Shown: one piece after another, positions 50,516 to 59,471 of the stretch
Layout of the letters: each line of letters opens with the position of its first letter
How positions within the stretch are numbered: the stretch's first letter is position 1
Assembly (NCBI GenBank): GCA_949290515.1
Contig: CASERZ010000001.1
Coordinates: 124,001 to 188,000 of the forward strand
Direction of reading: 5' to 3'
DNA from: an uncultured Christensenella sp.
GTDB taxonomy: Bacteria > Bacillota > Clostridia > Christensenellales > UBA3700
DNA length: 64,000 bases
Made by a program: the position numbers and the translations under genes
The notes under the pieces: model-generated
Databases searched by the model: none
Seen by the model: only the letters and a program-made list of their open reading frames with translations
What the model was told of the DNA's origin: nothing

Positions 50516-52453
50516 ATGAAAATTACGCTTAAAGACGGCAGCGTCAAAGAATTTAAAGAGGGAATGAGCGTCTACGAGATAGCAAAAGAGCTTTCCGAAG
50601 GCTTAGCGAGGGCGGCAGTAGGAGCAAAGGTAGACGGAAAAGTCGTTGAGACGAGATATATCGTCGACAAGGATTGCAAGCTTGAAATCCTTACCTTTGC
50701 GGACGACGAAGGAAAATTGATTTACAGACATACCTGCTCGCATATACTCGCGCAGGCTATCAAGAATATTTTCCCTACGGTAAAACTTGCTATAGGACCC
50801 GCTATTGCCAACGGATTCTATTACGATTTTGATTTCAAAACTCCTATCTCTACCGAAGAGTTTGCTAAGATAGAGCAGGAAATGAAGAATATTATCAAGG
50901 CAAATTATCCTGTCACCAGATTCGTTTTGCCCAAAGACGAAGCTATTAAGCTTATGTCGGGATACGGCGAAGATTACAAGGTGCAGCTTATCAACGATTT
51001 GCCCGAAGGCGAAGAGATATCTTTCTATAAGCAGGGTGATTTCGTCGATTTGTGCGCGGGTCCTCATCTGCCTTTTACTGGTATGGTCAAGGCTTTCAAG
51101 CTGACAAGTCTTACAGGCGCATACTGGAGAGGTGACGAGAACAACAAAATGCTTTCGAGAATTTACGGTACCGCTTTTGATAAAAAAGCAGACTTGCAGG
51201 CTTATCTCGATGCTGTTGAAGAGGCAAAGAAACGCGACCATAACAAACTCGGCAGAGATATGGGTATCTTTATGACCGATGAAAATATCGGTCAAGGTTT
51301 GCCGCTCCTTATGCCTAAGGGCGCAAAGATGTTCCAGATTTTGCAGAGATTCGTCGAAGACGAAGAGGAAAAGAGAGGTTACGTGTTGACCAAAACTCCT
51401 TATATGGCGAAGTCCAACCTTTACAAAATATCTGGTCACTGGGACCATTACAGAGACGGTATGTTTGTTATGGGAGACGAGGAAAAGGACGACGAAGTAT
51501 TTGCACTGCGTCCTATGACCTGCCCTTTCCAATATACCATATACAACAACGGTCTCAAATCATACAGAGATTTGCCTATCAGATACGGCGAGACTTCTAC
51601 GCTTTTCAGAAATGAAGCTTCGGGTGAAATGCACGGACTTATCCGCGTAAGACAATTTACTCTGTCCGAAGGTCATATTATATGTACTCCCGAGCAGCTA
51701 GAAGACGAATTCAAGGGCGTGGTTGACCTTATCAATTATATGCTCAAGTGTACAGGTCTTGAAAACGACGTAACTTACCGCTTCAGCAAGTGGGACCCCG
51801 CAAATACCGAAAAGTACATCAACGAGCCTGAGATATGGGATACCGCTGAAGATACTATGAGAAAGATACTCGACCATATCGGTATAAAATATACCGAAGC
51901 TAAGGGTGAGGCAGCATTCTACGGTCCTAAACTCGATATACAGATAAAGAACGTACACGGCAAAGAAGATACGATTATCACCGTACAGGTTGATATGTTC
52001 CTTGCTGAAAACTTCGATATGTCCTATATCGACGATAACGGCGAAAAGAGAAGACCTTATATTATTCACCGCTCGTCCATAGGATGTTACGAGCGTACTA
52101 TGGCTCTGCTTATCGAAAAGTATGCCGGTGCATTCCCCGTATGGATAAGCCCCGTACAGGTAAAGATATTGTCTTTGACCGACCGCACGATAGACGAGTG
52201 CAATAAGATTAAAGAAAAATTGAGAGTAATGGGCATAAGAGCCGAAGTTGATGCAAGAAGCGAGACGGTAGGTTACAAAATAAGAGCAGCTCAGCTCGAA
52301 AAAGTGCCTTATATGCTTATTATCGGTGATAAGGAAGTGGAAAACGGAGTTGTCGCCGTAAGAAGAAGAGGCGGTGTAGTTATGGGCGAGATGAAGCTTG
52401 CGGAGTTTGCAGAAAAAGTGCTTGACGATGTAGCTACAAAGAGACTCGACTAA
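50516..52453 (+). CDS. thrS: Threonyl-tRNA synthetase
   Basis: 645-aa class II synthetase. Domains in order: TGS (about 1-60), editing domain with HTCSHILAQAIK and DLCAGPHLP (about 70-225), catalytic core with zinc ligands in RPMTCPFQYTIYNN and HRSSIGCYER and motif 2 SGEMHGLIRVRQFTLSEGH, and the anticodon-binding domain (about 535-645; VWISPVQVKILSLTD). Full-length and apparently normal. AGAGG before ATG 50516. Controlled by the T-box upstream. Terminator at 52464-52490. Confidence 0.97.
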   Translation: MKITLKDGSVKEFKEGMSVYEIAKELSEGLARAAVGAKVDGKVVETRYIVDKDCKLEILTFADDEGKLIYRHTCSHILAQAIKNIFPTVKLAIGPAIANGFYYDFDFKTPISTEEFAKIEQEMKNIIKANYPVTRFVLPKDEAIKLMSGYGEDYKVQLINDLPEGEEISFYKQGDFVDLCAGPHLPFTGMVKAFKLTSLTGAYWRGDENNKMLSRIYGTAFDKKADLQAYLDAVEEAKKRDHNKLGRDMGIFMTDENIGQGLPLLMPKGAKMFQILQRFVEDEEEKRGYVLTKTPYMAKSNLYKISGHWDHYRDGMFVMGDEEKDDEVFALRPMTCPFQYTIYNNGLKSYRDLPIRYGETSTLFRNEASGEMHGLIRVRQFTLSEGHIICTPEQLEDEFKGVVDLINYMLKCTGLENDVTYRFSKWDPANTEKYINEPEIWDTAEDTMRKILDHIGIKYTEAKGEAAFYGPKLDIQIKNVHGKEDTIITVQVDMFLAENFDMSYIDDNGEKRRPYIIHRSSIGCYERTMALLIEKYAGAFPVWISPVQVKILSLTDRTIDECNKIKEKLRVMGIRAEVDARSETVGYKIRAAQLEKVPYMLIIGDKEVENGVVAVRRRGGVVMGEMKLAEFAEKVLDDVATKRLD

Positions 52454-52463
52454 AAGAAGCAGT

Positions 52464-52490
52464 AAAAGCGTGCCGTAAGGCGCGCTTTTT
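52464..52490 (+). terminator. Terminator of thrS
   Basis: AAAAGCGTGCC, GTAA loop, GGCGCGCTTTTT; one T-G pair in the stem. Confidence 0.85.
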
Positions 52491-52586
52491 ATTTTCGCAG
52501 ATTGATATTTTAATATCCAATCTGTATTCGGTTGAGATTTGCGAAGCTTTAAAGAAGTCATTAAGCTAAATATTACACGCGCACTG

Positions 52587-52615
52587 TTGCAATAATAAAT
52601 GTATGTTGTTATAAT
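52587..52615 (+). promoter_or_regulatory. Promoter of the metallophosphoesterase gene
   Basis: TTGCAA (52587-52592), 17-bp spacer, TATAAT (52610-52615). Confidence 0.68.
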
Positions 52616-52631
52616 AGATAAAGAGGTAATT

Positions 52632-53684
52632 ATGAAGTCTTTAAAAATAAATAAGAACAACAGATTCAGAATACTTCAGCTGACCGATATTCAGTACGAT
52701 TGCGATATCGACAGCGCTAGTATGGAAGTCAACGATGCCGTGATAGCGTATGCGTCTCCCGATTTGATTATACTCACGGGCGATAACGTAGGCGGCGAAT
52801 TTTTGCTCGGTGCAAAAAAGAAAGCTTTGTCAATCGTAAAACAAGTGCGGGATTGCTATGAAAGTAAAAACATACCGTGGTCGACTTGTTTCGGCAACCA
52901 CGACGGTATGTGGTCAAAGCACGCTAAAAAGCATATGATGGACGTATATTTGCAGGGCGAAAATTTTATAGGCGGAAAAGATAACGTGGTAGGTGAGAAA
53001 AGTTTGGTTTGTCAAACCGAAGATACGTATACCAACTACTTTTTTCCCGTCTGCGACAATACGGGTAAAGCAGTGTACGGCATAATGCTTCTGGACTGTG
53101 CTACTGCCGTATTTTCGTTATATAAGGGTTTCTATGATTCTCAGCAAAAGTTTTACGACGAGATAAGTAAATCCTATCCTGATTTGCCTATAGTACTGTT
53201 TACGCATATTCCGCTCAAGGAAATGCAATACGCTTATGACAACAGAGATAATCCCGAAAAAGTCAAAGCTTTTGTAGGAGAAATAGAAAATCCTCGAAAG
53301 GGTAAGGTCTATTATGCCAAAAAGGACGTAGTTCAAAACGGTAAATTTTCGCAAAGACTGTTGAATTACGCAAATATAAAAGGTGTCTTTGTCGGGCACG
53401 ACCATCTGGCAAATTTTGCCACGGTAATATCAATGAAAGAGGGATATGATATGTTGGCTGCCTATGGCAGAATGTCGTCATACGGAATGAAAGCGTGGAA
53501 GTACGTACCTTTTTCCTGTAAGGATAAAAAGAGATACAACGCTTATCTGAGAGGAGGGAGGATAGTCGACTTATACGCTGACGGAAGCCTTTCGAGCGTA
53601 GATTTGGCTTACGATAGAGAAAGTAAGACGGTAAAAGAATACGCAAAATTGACTTTGTCCGCTCAAAATGCAGGGAAAATCTGA
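52632..53684 (+). CDS. Calcineurin-like metallophosphoesterase
   Basis: 350 aa. Metal-site signature of the superfamily in order: LTDIQYD (D-x-H replaced by D-x-Q in the first motif), ILTGDNVGGE (GD), CFGNHDGMW (GNHD), FTHIPLKEM, and VFVGHDHLANF (GHxH). The first His is Gln (DIQ), which occurs in purple-acid-phosphatase-like and DevT-type members, so activity is likely but the dinuclear site may differ. No signal peptide, hence cytoplasmic. ATG 52632 is chosen over ATG 52599 because the latter precedes the -10 box and the former has AGAGG 6 nt upstream. It lies between thrS and infC, apart from either operon. Confidence 0.85.
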   Translation: MKSLKINKNNRFRILQLTDIQYDCDIDSASMEVNDAVIAYASPDLIILTGDNVGGEFLLGAKKKALSIVKQVRDCYESKNIPWSTCFGNHDGMWSKHAKKHMMDVYLQGENFIGGKDNVVGEKSLVCQTEDTYTNYFFPVCDNTGKAVYGIMLLDCATAVFSLYKGFYDSQQKFYDEISKSYPDLPIVLFTHIPLKEMQYAYDNRDNPEKVKAFVGEIENPRKGKVYYAKKDVVQNGKFSQRLLNYANIKGVFVGHDHLANFATVISMKEGYDMLAAYGRMSSYGMKAWKYVPFSCKDKKRYNAYLRGGRIVDLYADGSLSSVDLAYDRESKTVKEYAKLTLSAQNAGKI

Positions 53685-53712
53685 AAAAAGTTCAAAATGC
53701 GTCGAAAAATTG

Positions 53713-53741
53713 TTGACAGAGTACAAAAAGTTTGGTAATAT
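53713..53741 (+). promoter_or_regulatory. Promoter of the infC-rpmI-rplT operon
   Basis: TTGACA (53713-53718), 17-bp spacer, TAATAT (53736-53741). Start near 53748. Confidence 0.8.
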
Positions 53742-53747
53742 ATGTAC

Positions 53748-53879
53748 GAAAACAAAGCAGTTTAAGTACTCACCTGTCGGCAATAGGGTCGCACACGGTT
53801 AATAAACACGGTTTTATTTATGGGTAACTTATGCTTTGTTGCTCATATTTTTTTGCCTTAGTGCAGGGAGGACACTACT
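53748..53879 (+). promoter_or_regulatory. infC leader, probable L20 autoregulatory element
   Basis: A long helix AACAAAGCA (53751-53759) with TGCTTTGTT (53832-53840) closes a folded domain. It is followed by GCTCATATTTTTTT, a terminator-type U tract, before the AGGGAGG of infC. In Firmicutes ribosomal protein L20 binds such a leader and terminates the operon early. I identify it by position, helix and U tract, not by a covariance match. Confidence 0.6.
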
Positions 53880-54392
53880 ATTAAAGAGATGCTTATAAAC
53901 GGACAGATAAGAGAGCGTGAAGTCAGAGTTCTCGATAGCGACGGAACTCAGCTCGGCATTATGTCCAGCCACGAAGCCAACGCGCTTGCCGAACAGAAAG
54001 AACTCGACCTTGTGTTGATTTCCCCTACGGCAAAACCGCCCGTATGCAAAATTATGAACTACGGCAAATTCAAGTATGAGACAATCAAAAAGGAAAAGGA
54101 AAACAGAAAAAACCAAAAGGTTGTCGAGCTTAAAGAAGTATGGTTGTCCGCTACTATCGACGTAGGCGACCTCAATACCAAAGCAAAACAGGCACATAAG
54201 TTTTTGACCAACGGCGACAGAGTAAGAGTTTCCATAAGACTCAGGGGCAGACAAATGGCTCGTCCCGAGCTTGCAATGAAGGTTATGGATGACTTTTTCG
54301 ACATACTCAAAGAAGTCGCTCAGATAGAAAAGAGACCTTTACTCGAAGGCAAGAGCATAGCAATGACGCTTGCGCCTGTCGTTAAAAAATAA
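53880..54392 (+). CDS. infC: Translation initiation factor IF-3, with ATT start codon
   Basis: IF-3 binds the 30S subunit, prevents early 50S joining and checks initiator tRNA and start codon. Domains: N-terminal INGQIREREVRVLDSDGTQLG, linker of Lys-rich helix (KFKYETIKKEKENRKNQK), C-terminal domain to VVKK. The start is taken as ATT 53880: GGGAGG (53866-53871) is 8 nt upstream, while ATG 53889 would be 17 nt away, and the added IKE matches the N-terminus of B. subtilis IF-3. Non-standard AUU starts in infC allow IF-3 to repress itself. Length 170 aa. First gene of the operon with rpmI and rplT. Confidence 0.9.
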   Translation: MKEMLINGQIREREVRVLDSDGTQLGIMSSHEANALAEQKELDLVLISPTAKPPVCKIMNYGKFKYETIKKEKENRKNQKVVELKEVWLSATIDVGDLNTKAKQAHKFLTNGDRVRVSIRLRGRQMARPELAMKVMDDFFDILKEVAQIEKRPLLEGKSIAMTLAPVVKK

Positions 54393-54422
54393 AATCAATA
54401 TTAATATTTGGAGGATAGATAT

Positions 54423-54611
54423 ATGCCAAAGCAAAAATCACACAGTGGCGCAAAAAAGCGTTTCCACTTGACCGGTACCGGTAAGGTTAAGAGAGCAAAA
54501 ATGAACAGAAGACATATTCTGAGCAAAAAAGCACCTAAGAGAAAGCGTAGTTTGAGAAAGACTACTTATGTTTCTTCTACACAAGAGAAGACCATCAAGA
54601 ATATGATTTAA
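54423..54611 (+). CDS. rpmI: Ribosomal protein bL35
   Basis: 62-aa basic 50S protein ([20 protein letters not shown] start, [13 protein letters not shown]). ATG 54423 is used with GGAGG 8 nt upstream; an in-frame TTG at 54408 precedes it. Second gene of infC-rpmI-rplT. Confidence 0.96.
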   Translation: MPKQKSHSGAKKRFHLTGTGKVKRAKMNRRHILSKKAPKRKRSLRKTTYVSSTQEKTIKNMI

Positions 54612-54630
54612 TCCACGGAGGTTTACAGAT

Positions 54631-54975
54631 ATGAGAATTAAGAGAGGCGTTAACGCAGTTAAAAAACGCAGAAAGATATTGAAGACGGCAAAAGGCTATT
54701 TCGGTGCGAAGTCCAAGCTTTACAGAGTAGCTCGTCAGGCCGTTATGAAGTCCCAGAATTACGCTTATGTAGGCAGAAAGCTCAAGAAGCGTGATTTCAG
54801 AAGCCTGTGGATTACCAGAATCAACGCAGCAGCAAGAATGAACGGTCTCAACTATTCGAGATTTATGAGCGGTCTTAAGAAAAACGGTATCGACCTCAAC
54901 CGTAAGGTTTTGGCTGACATCGCTGTCAATGACCCCGCCGGTTTCAGCGCGCTTTGCGAAAAGGCTAAGGCTTAA
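54631..54975 (+). CDS. rplT: Ribosomal protein bL20
   Basis: 114-aa 50S assembly protein: basic N-terminal helix ([21 protein letters not shown]) and RNA-binding C-terminal domain ([21 protein letters not shown]). It should also bind the infC leader to regulate the operon. ACGGAGG precedes ATG 54631. The operon ends at the 54994-55020 terminator. Confidence 0.97.
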   Translation: MRIKRGVNAVKKRRKILKTAKGYFGAKSKLYRVARQAVMKSQNYAYVGRKLKKRDFRSLWITRINAAARMNGLNYSRFMSGLKKNGIDLNRKVLADIAVNDPAGFSALCEKAKA

Positions 54976-54993
54976 TCGGAAAAATACAGAATT

Positions 54994-55020
54994 AAAGACA
55001 GTCTGTGACTGTCTTTTTTT
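54994..55020 (+). terminator. Terminator of infC-rpmI-rplT
   Basis: AAAGACAGTC, TGT loop, GACTGTCTTT and further T to 55020. Confidence 0.87.
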
Positions 55021-55124
55021 ATGCTTAAATAATAGATTGAAGTAATAATTCAAGTTGTTGCAACGTTTGAGATAATTTGCGATAGCGTATTTAGTATTGA
55101 AAAGTTTTTATTTGCGGCAAAAGA

Positions 55125-55153
55125 TTGTATTTTGAAAAAATATTGTGTATTAT
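55125..55153 (+). promoter_or_regulatory. Promoter directly in front of an ATG
   Basis: TTGTAT (55125-55130), 17-bp spacer, TATTAT (55148-55153), ATG at 55160. No Shine-Dalgarno, so the mRNA should be leaderless. Confidence 0.55.
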
Positions 55154-55159
55154 AGAGTT

Positions 55160-55918
55160 ATGCAAGAGATAACTTCGCTTCAAAATTCAAAAGTACAGCA
55201 TATAAGAAAGCTTAAGGACAAGGCGTACAGAAAAGAGTGCGGTCAGTACTTTGTCGAGGGAGAAAACCTCGTCAAGGATTTGCCTTTCGACGCATCCGTG
55301 ATGGGAGTCTTCGTACTTAAAAGCAGGATAGAAAACTATTCGTATATTTTATCGCGTTACGACGATGCGATTTGCTATGCCGTAGACGATAAGACTATGA
55401 AGGCTATGAGCGAAACAGTTACGCCTTCGGGCATTCTCGTACTCGTGCAGTATGCAGAAAAAGAATTGGATTTGTCGGGTAATATAGTGATTACCGACGG
55501 CGTGAGCGACCCCGGCAATATGGGTACCATAATAAGAACTTGCGTCGCTTGCGGCGTAAGGCAAATTATAGCCGTGGACAGCGTGGATTGTTTTTCGGGA
55601 AAGGTACTGAGAGCGTCGATGGGCGGCGTGTTTAAAATAAATATCAACAAATTGTCCCGAGAAGAAGCTGTAAAAACGGTAAAAAGTTCAGTTCATACCG
55701 TATATTCGTTAGATATGAACGGTGAAAATATATTTAACACAGAGAAGCCTCAGGGGCTTTTTGCGCTGGCGGTAGGAAGCGAAAGCAGAGGTTTGTCGCA
55801 GGAATTCAGAAACGCAAGCAAAGTGATATCCTTGCCTATGGCAGGGCAGATGGAATCGCTTAACGCTGCGGTTAGTCTTTCGGTTGCGCTATATGAGTTG
55901 GTTTTCAACAAAGCTTAA
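55160..55918 (+). CDS. TrmH/SpoU-family RNA 2'-O-methyltransferase
   Basis: 252 aa. SPOUT fold with the three family motifs: GVSDPGNMGTIIRTCVACGV near 115-134, the internal SMGGVFKI with GSESRGLSQEF near 205-215, and MESLNAAVSLSVALYE near 230-245. An N-terminal substrate-binding part (about 1-100) contains NSKVQHIRKLKDKAYRKECG, as in TsnR/RlmB-type enzymes. It methylates a ribose 2'-OH in rRNA or tRNA; the exact site is unknown. ATG 55160 follows a -10 box by 6 nt; GTG 55145 would lie upstream of the transcription start. Confidence 0.9.
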   Translation: MQEITSLQNSKVQHIRKLKDKAYRKECGQYFVEGENLVKDLPFDASVMGVFVLKSRIENYSYILSRYDDAICYAVDDKTMKAMSETVTPSGILVLVQYAEKELDLSGNIVITDGVSDPGNMGTIIRTCVACGVRQIIAVDSVDCFSGKVLRASMGGVFKININKLSREEAVKTVKSSVHTVYSLDMNGENIFNTEKPQGLFALAVGSESRGLSQEFRNASKVISLPMAGQMESLNAAVSLSVALYELVFNKA

Positions 55919-55929
55919 TCGCAAAACTC

Positions 55930-55959
55930 TTGACAATAAGAGCATATTGCGGATAATAT
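55930..55959 (+). promoter_or_regulatory. Promoter of the DUF1292 gene
   Basis: TTGACA (55930-55935), 18-bp spacer, TAATAT (55954-55959). Confidence 0.7.
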
Positions 55960-55990
55960 AATAATGTAAATACATCAGGAGGATATATAA

Positions 55991-56296
55991 ATGGCTGACA
56001 ACGTAAACAACGAAGAATTGCTGGATGACGAAATCATCGTTATGGTTGACGAAGAGGGTAAGGAAGTAGAATTTACTCATATTGCTACTCTTGACTACAA
56101 CGACGAGTGGTATATATACGTTCAACCCGTAGAGCTCGGAGATATGGACGAAGACGAAATGTTCATTTTCAAAATCGAAGAGGATGAAAACGGTAACGAT
56201 TTGTTCACTCCCGTCGAAGACGAAGATTTGCTCGAGAAACTCTATCAGGAATATCTCAAAGAGTGCGACATTCAGGACGCAAAAGAAGAAAACTGA
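55991..56296 (+). CDS. DUF1292 family acidic protein
   Basis: 101-aa acidic protein. DELLDDEIIVMVDEEGKEVEF and YIYVQPVELGD with EMFIFKIEED match DUF1292, a small cytoplasmic Firmicute family (YrzB-like) of unknown function. Acid content is high and the C-terminus is helical (LEKLYQEYLKECD). AGGAGG 7-8 nt before ATG 55991. Own promoter and terminator. In many Firmicutes such genes lie near alaS or ruvX-mltG; here it is between trmH and secD. Confidence 0.82.
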   Translation: MADNVNNEELLDDEIIVMVDEEGKEVEFTHIATLDYNDEWYIYVQPVELGDMDEDEMFIFKIEEDENGNDLFTPVEDEDLLEKLYQEYLKECDIQDAKEEN

Positions 56297-56302
56297 TAAC
56301 GG

Positions 56303-56333
56303 CGCGCTTCCGAAAGGGGGCGCGAATTTTTTT
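56303..56333 (+). terminator. Terminator of the DUF1292 gene
   Basis: CGCGCTTCC (56303-56311), GAAA loop, GGGGGCGCG (56316-56324), AA, T7. The following 200 bp up to the secD promoter are AT-rich with no gene. Confidence 0.78.
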
Positions 56334-56535
56334 GCGTTTTTACAGAAAAAGTTTATATTTAGTTGCAATATAGACGGACAGATTTGTCTTAAAAACAAAA
56401 ACCGAAAATACGGTGAGATTATAAAATTTTATCATCAGTTAAGAATATATTTGTAATTTGATAGCGCGATTTGTTCTATAAAGCAGAGTAGCAGGCAATT
56501 TTTACCTTTTGCATACAAAAAAACAAAAAATTTTA

Positions 56536-56564
56536 TTGACTTATTTTTATTATATATATATAAT
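56536..56564 (+). promoter_or_regulatory. Promoter of secD-secF
   Basis: TTGACT (56536-56541), 17-bp spacer, TATAAT (56559-56564). Confidence 0.8.
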
Positions 56565-56600
56565 AGATAATGACTAATAATTTAGGGAGGCAACAACAAG

Positions 56601-58136
56601 GTGAAAAAGTGGCAGTCAATTGTGATTTTGACAGTATTGGCAGTGCTTATCGTATTCGGCTCGGTGTTTGCGTTCGTTTCTCTCGATAACGGCGAACTCG
56701 GCGTATACAATTACAATGCCTATGTCACAACTATAAGTCTGGGACTTGACCTTAGCGGCGGCGTTTATGCCGTGTACAGCGTCGACGAAGCAAAGCTTAC
56801 CGACGAGCAAAAGGACAACCTTGACACATTATTGGAAGGTACCCGCGCTAGTTTGGAATCCTTGCTTTTCAGCAAAGGTTACACGGAAGCTCAGGTTACT
56901 ATTTCCAACGAAACTATTCGTGTAGAAATTCCTGACGAAGACGACCCCGAAAGAATATTCAATCTTATCGGACGTCCTTCAAGTCTCGAGTTCAAGGAAT
57001 ACGTAGACGGTGCTGACGGCGATTTGTCTTTGAATGACGAGAGCGGTAGCGTAAAACTCGACAGCAAACTGACCGGTAACGATATTGCAAACGCAGGCGT
57101 TTCTTATGACAACTCTACGGGTTATTACGTAGTAGCGCTTCAGTTTACCGACGAGGGCACTGAGAAGTTTTCCACTACTACCTCGGCTTTGACCGGTAAA
57201 CAACTCTCCATTTGGATAAATGACGAATTCGTAATCGCACCTAGCATAAACTCTGCTATCACGACAGGTTCGGCATCAATCAGCGGTAATTATACTTATG
57301 ACCAGGCTTATGAGCTTGCGGTTCAGATACAGGCAGGTTCGTTCCCCCTTACGCTTAAGCTTGACGAGAGCAATACTTTGACGGCTACTCTCGGTGCATC
57401 TGCAATCAAAGCGGGCGTTATCTCGGGTGTCGTAGGTCTTGTTATCATCTTTATATATATTATCGTTTTCTACAGATTGCTCGGTGTTGCGGCAAGTTTG
57501 TCTTTGTGGTATTATTCACTGACATATCTTTTCTTTCTTGCGATTTTCCCTTGGGTACAGCTTACGCTGTCGGGTATCGCGGGTGTACTGCTTGCAATCG
57601 GTATGGCGGTCGACGCAAACGTAATTATATTCGAACGTATCAAAGAAGAATATGCGACAGGTAAGACTATGCGTACGGCTGTCAATACAGGTTTCAAACG
57701 TTCGCTCGGCGCAATTCTCGACGGTAACGTTACTACGATTATCGGTGCGGTCGTGCTTATTATTGTAGGCGCATCCACCATCAAGAGCTTCGGTATTACG
57801 CTGTTGATAGGTATTATCCTTTCGCTTTTGTCTTCCTTGTTGCTTTCGAGACTCATACTCGAATGTATATTGAGTTTCTGCGACGAGACGAAAAACAAAC
57901 TTTTCGGACTTAAGAGAGTGCTTACAGACGAACAGCTCAAAGAGCTCGAAGCCGAAGAAGAAGCACAGGAAGAAGCTGAAGAAAACAGCGAAGAAGTTAT
58001 CGAACAGGTGCTTTCGTCTGACGGTAGCGTAGTTGTGTTGGGTGTTGAACAAAAACAGCCCGCAAAGGCAAAAGTTGCTTCTCCCAAAGCTCCCAAAAAA
58101 GCAAAGAAAAACAATAAGAAGGGAGGTGCCAGATGA
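56601..58136 (+). CDS. secD: Protein translocase subunit SecD
   Basis: 511 aa. SecD and SecF use the proton or sodium gradient to help SecYEG release exported proteins. TM1 (about 7-27), LGLDLSGGVYAVY, an extracytoplasmic P1 domain (about 40-265), then TM2-6 with GVISGVVGLVIIFIY, MAVDANVIIFERIKEE and DGNVTTIIGA. The C-terminal ~65 residues are an acidic stretch (EAEEEAQEEAEENSEE) followed by a Lys-rich end (APKKAKKNNKKGGAR). The start is GTG 56601 with GGGAGG 10 nt upstream. It overlaps secF by ATGA. Confidence 0.94.
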   Translation: MKKWQSIVILTVLAVLIVFGSVFAFVSLDNGELGVYNYNAYVTTISLGLDLSGGVYAVYSVDEAKLTDEQKDNLDTLLEGTRASLESLLFSKGYTEAQVTISNETIRVEIPDEDDPERIFNLIGRPSSLEFKEYVDGADGDLSLNDESGSVKLDSKLTGNDIANAGVSYDNSTGYYVVALQFTDEGTEKFSTTTSALTGKQLSIWINDEFVIAPSINSAITTGSASISGNYTYDQAYELAVQIQAGSFPLTLKLDESNTLTATLGASAIKAGVISGVVGLVIIFIYIIVFYRLLGVAASLSLWYYSLTYLFFLAIFPWVQLTLSGIAGVLLAIGMAVDANVIIFERIKEEYATGKTMRTAVNTGFKRSLGAILDGNVTTIIGAVVLIIVGASTIKSFGITLLIGIILSLLSSLLLSRLILECILSFCDETKNKLFGLKRVLTDEQLKELEAEEEAQEEAEENSEEVIEQVLSSDGSVVVLGVEQKQPAKAKVASPKAPKKAKKNNKKGGAR

Positions 58137-59257
58137 ATAAGAATAAACTTATGAATGCCAAAATCGTAGAAAAACACGGCATTTGGGCAATAGCTCCCGT
58201 AGTAGTATTCGTAGTAGCAGTAATAGTATTCGCTTCGTTTGCAGGTATGAATCACGATATTACCAAAGGTCTCAATATCGGTATCGACTTTGCAGGCGGT
58301 TCGATTCTGACCGTAGAACTCGGTTCGGATATCCTCAACAACAAGGATAAATACAACGAGCATTACGATTATATCGAAAGCGTACTGACCAGTGAAGAGA
58401 TTGCAGAACAGGTTGTTGCTTACGCTAAAGAAATTGGCATCAATATCACAAAGAGTGCGGCTGTAGCTTCGATAAGCTACGTTCAGACTTCTGGCAGCGA
58501 TTTGGAAATGTCGCTCGTCATCAAGTACGATAATATATCTTCTACTTTCGATACTGAAAACAGCGACCTCACTACTTACCGTAACGGCCTTATCGAAGAA
58601 CAGATTAAAGACTATTACGAGACTAATTACGAAAACGTAACCGTAAGTACCAACTATATCGGCGCAACCGCGTCTGCATCGCTTATCAAGACGGCTTTGC
58701 TCTCTATCTTCATCACGATGGTACTCATTTTGATTTACATCGTTATCAGATTCGAAGTGTGGAGCGGCTTGTCGGCAATTATCGCATTAGTGCACGACGT
58801 TGCAATGATGATATGCCTCGTAGCTATCTTCAGGATACAGATTAACAGTGCGTTTATTGCTGCGGTAATCACTATCGTATCTTACTCTATCAACAACACC
58901 ATAGTCGTATTCGACAGAGTAAGAGAAAACGGCAAGAAGGCTAAGGGCGGTAACAAGACGGCTATCGTAGACAATAACAAACTCGTCAACGAATCCATTG
59001 TAGAGACGATGGCTCGTTCAATCAACGCTACTTTGACGACTATGGTTGCAATCACGTTGTTTGCTATCATAGGTACCGCGTCCGTAAGAGAATTCGCGCT
59101 TCCCGTAATCTTCGGACTTATCGCAGGTTTCTATTCCTCTCTCGTAATTGCACCTTCGTTGTATTGTCTGATGAAGAATGCTTCCGACAAGAGAAAATTG
59201 GCAAAGCGAGACGGCGTCAAAAACGACAAACCCAAATATGCGGGTGCTAAAAACTGA
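58133..59257 (+). CDS. secF: Protein translocase subunit SecF
   Basis: 374 aa, partner of SecD. TM1 (about 17-38), IGIDFAGGSILTVEL, a smaller P4 extracytoplasmic domain, then TM2-6 with GLSAIIALVHDVAMM, NNTIVVFDRVRENGKK and NATLTTMVAITLFA. The MARSINATLTT and VRENG motifs are diagnostic. ATG 58133 lies in the ATGA overlap with secD, with GGGAGGTG upstream. Ends in a basic tail. Terminator at 59277. Confidence 0.94.
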   Translation: MNKNKLMNAKIVEKHGIWAIAPVVVFVVAVIVFASFAGMNHDITKGLNIGIDFAGGSILTVELGSDILNNKDKYNEHYDYIESVLTSEEIAEQVVAYAKEIGINITKSAAVASISYVQTSGSDLEMSLVIKYDNISSTFDTENSDLTTYRNGLIEEQIKDYYETNYENVTVSTNYIGATASASLIKTALLSIFITMVLILIYIVIRFEVWSGLSAIIALVHDVAMMICLVAIFRIQINSAFIAAVITIVSYSINNTIVVFDRVRENGKKAKGGNKTAIVDNNKLVNESIVETMARSINATLTTMVAITLFAIIGTASVREFALPVIFGLIAGFYSSLVIAPSLYCLMKNASDKRKLAKRDGVKNDKPKYAGAKN

Positions 59258-59276
59258 CGTTGAATGAAAACGTTGT

Positions 59277-59303
59277 GCGAGCCGTGAAAGCGGCTCGCTT
59301 TTT
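59277..59303 (+). terminator. Terminator of secD-secF
   Basis: GCGAGCCG, 6-nt loop, CGGCTCGC, T5. Confidence 0.85.
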
Positions 59304-59426
59304 ATTTATCACCGGATAGTATACAAATCCTCCGTTTATGACAAACTGCGTGTATGTTCAATATAATAAAAAGAGAGTTTGTGCTAAAAAAAATATCATA
59401 AGTGCGATTAAAAGGCTAAAACACTC

Positions 59427-59455
59427 TTGTTAAAATCGGAGCTTTAATATATAAT
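59427..59455 (+). promoter_or_regulatory. Promoter of recJ-relA-dtd
   Basis: TTGTTA (59427-59432), 17-bp spacer, TATAAT (59450-59455). Leader about 10 nt containing AGAGG. Confidence 0.65.
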
Positions 59456-59471
59456 GTAAATAAGAGGATTT

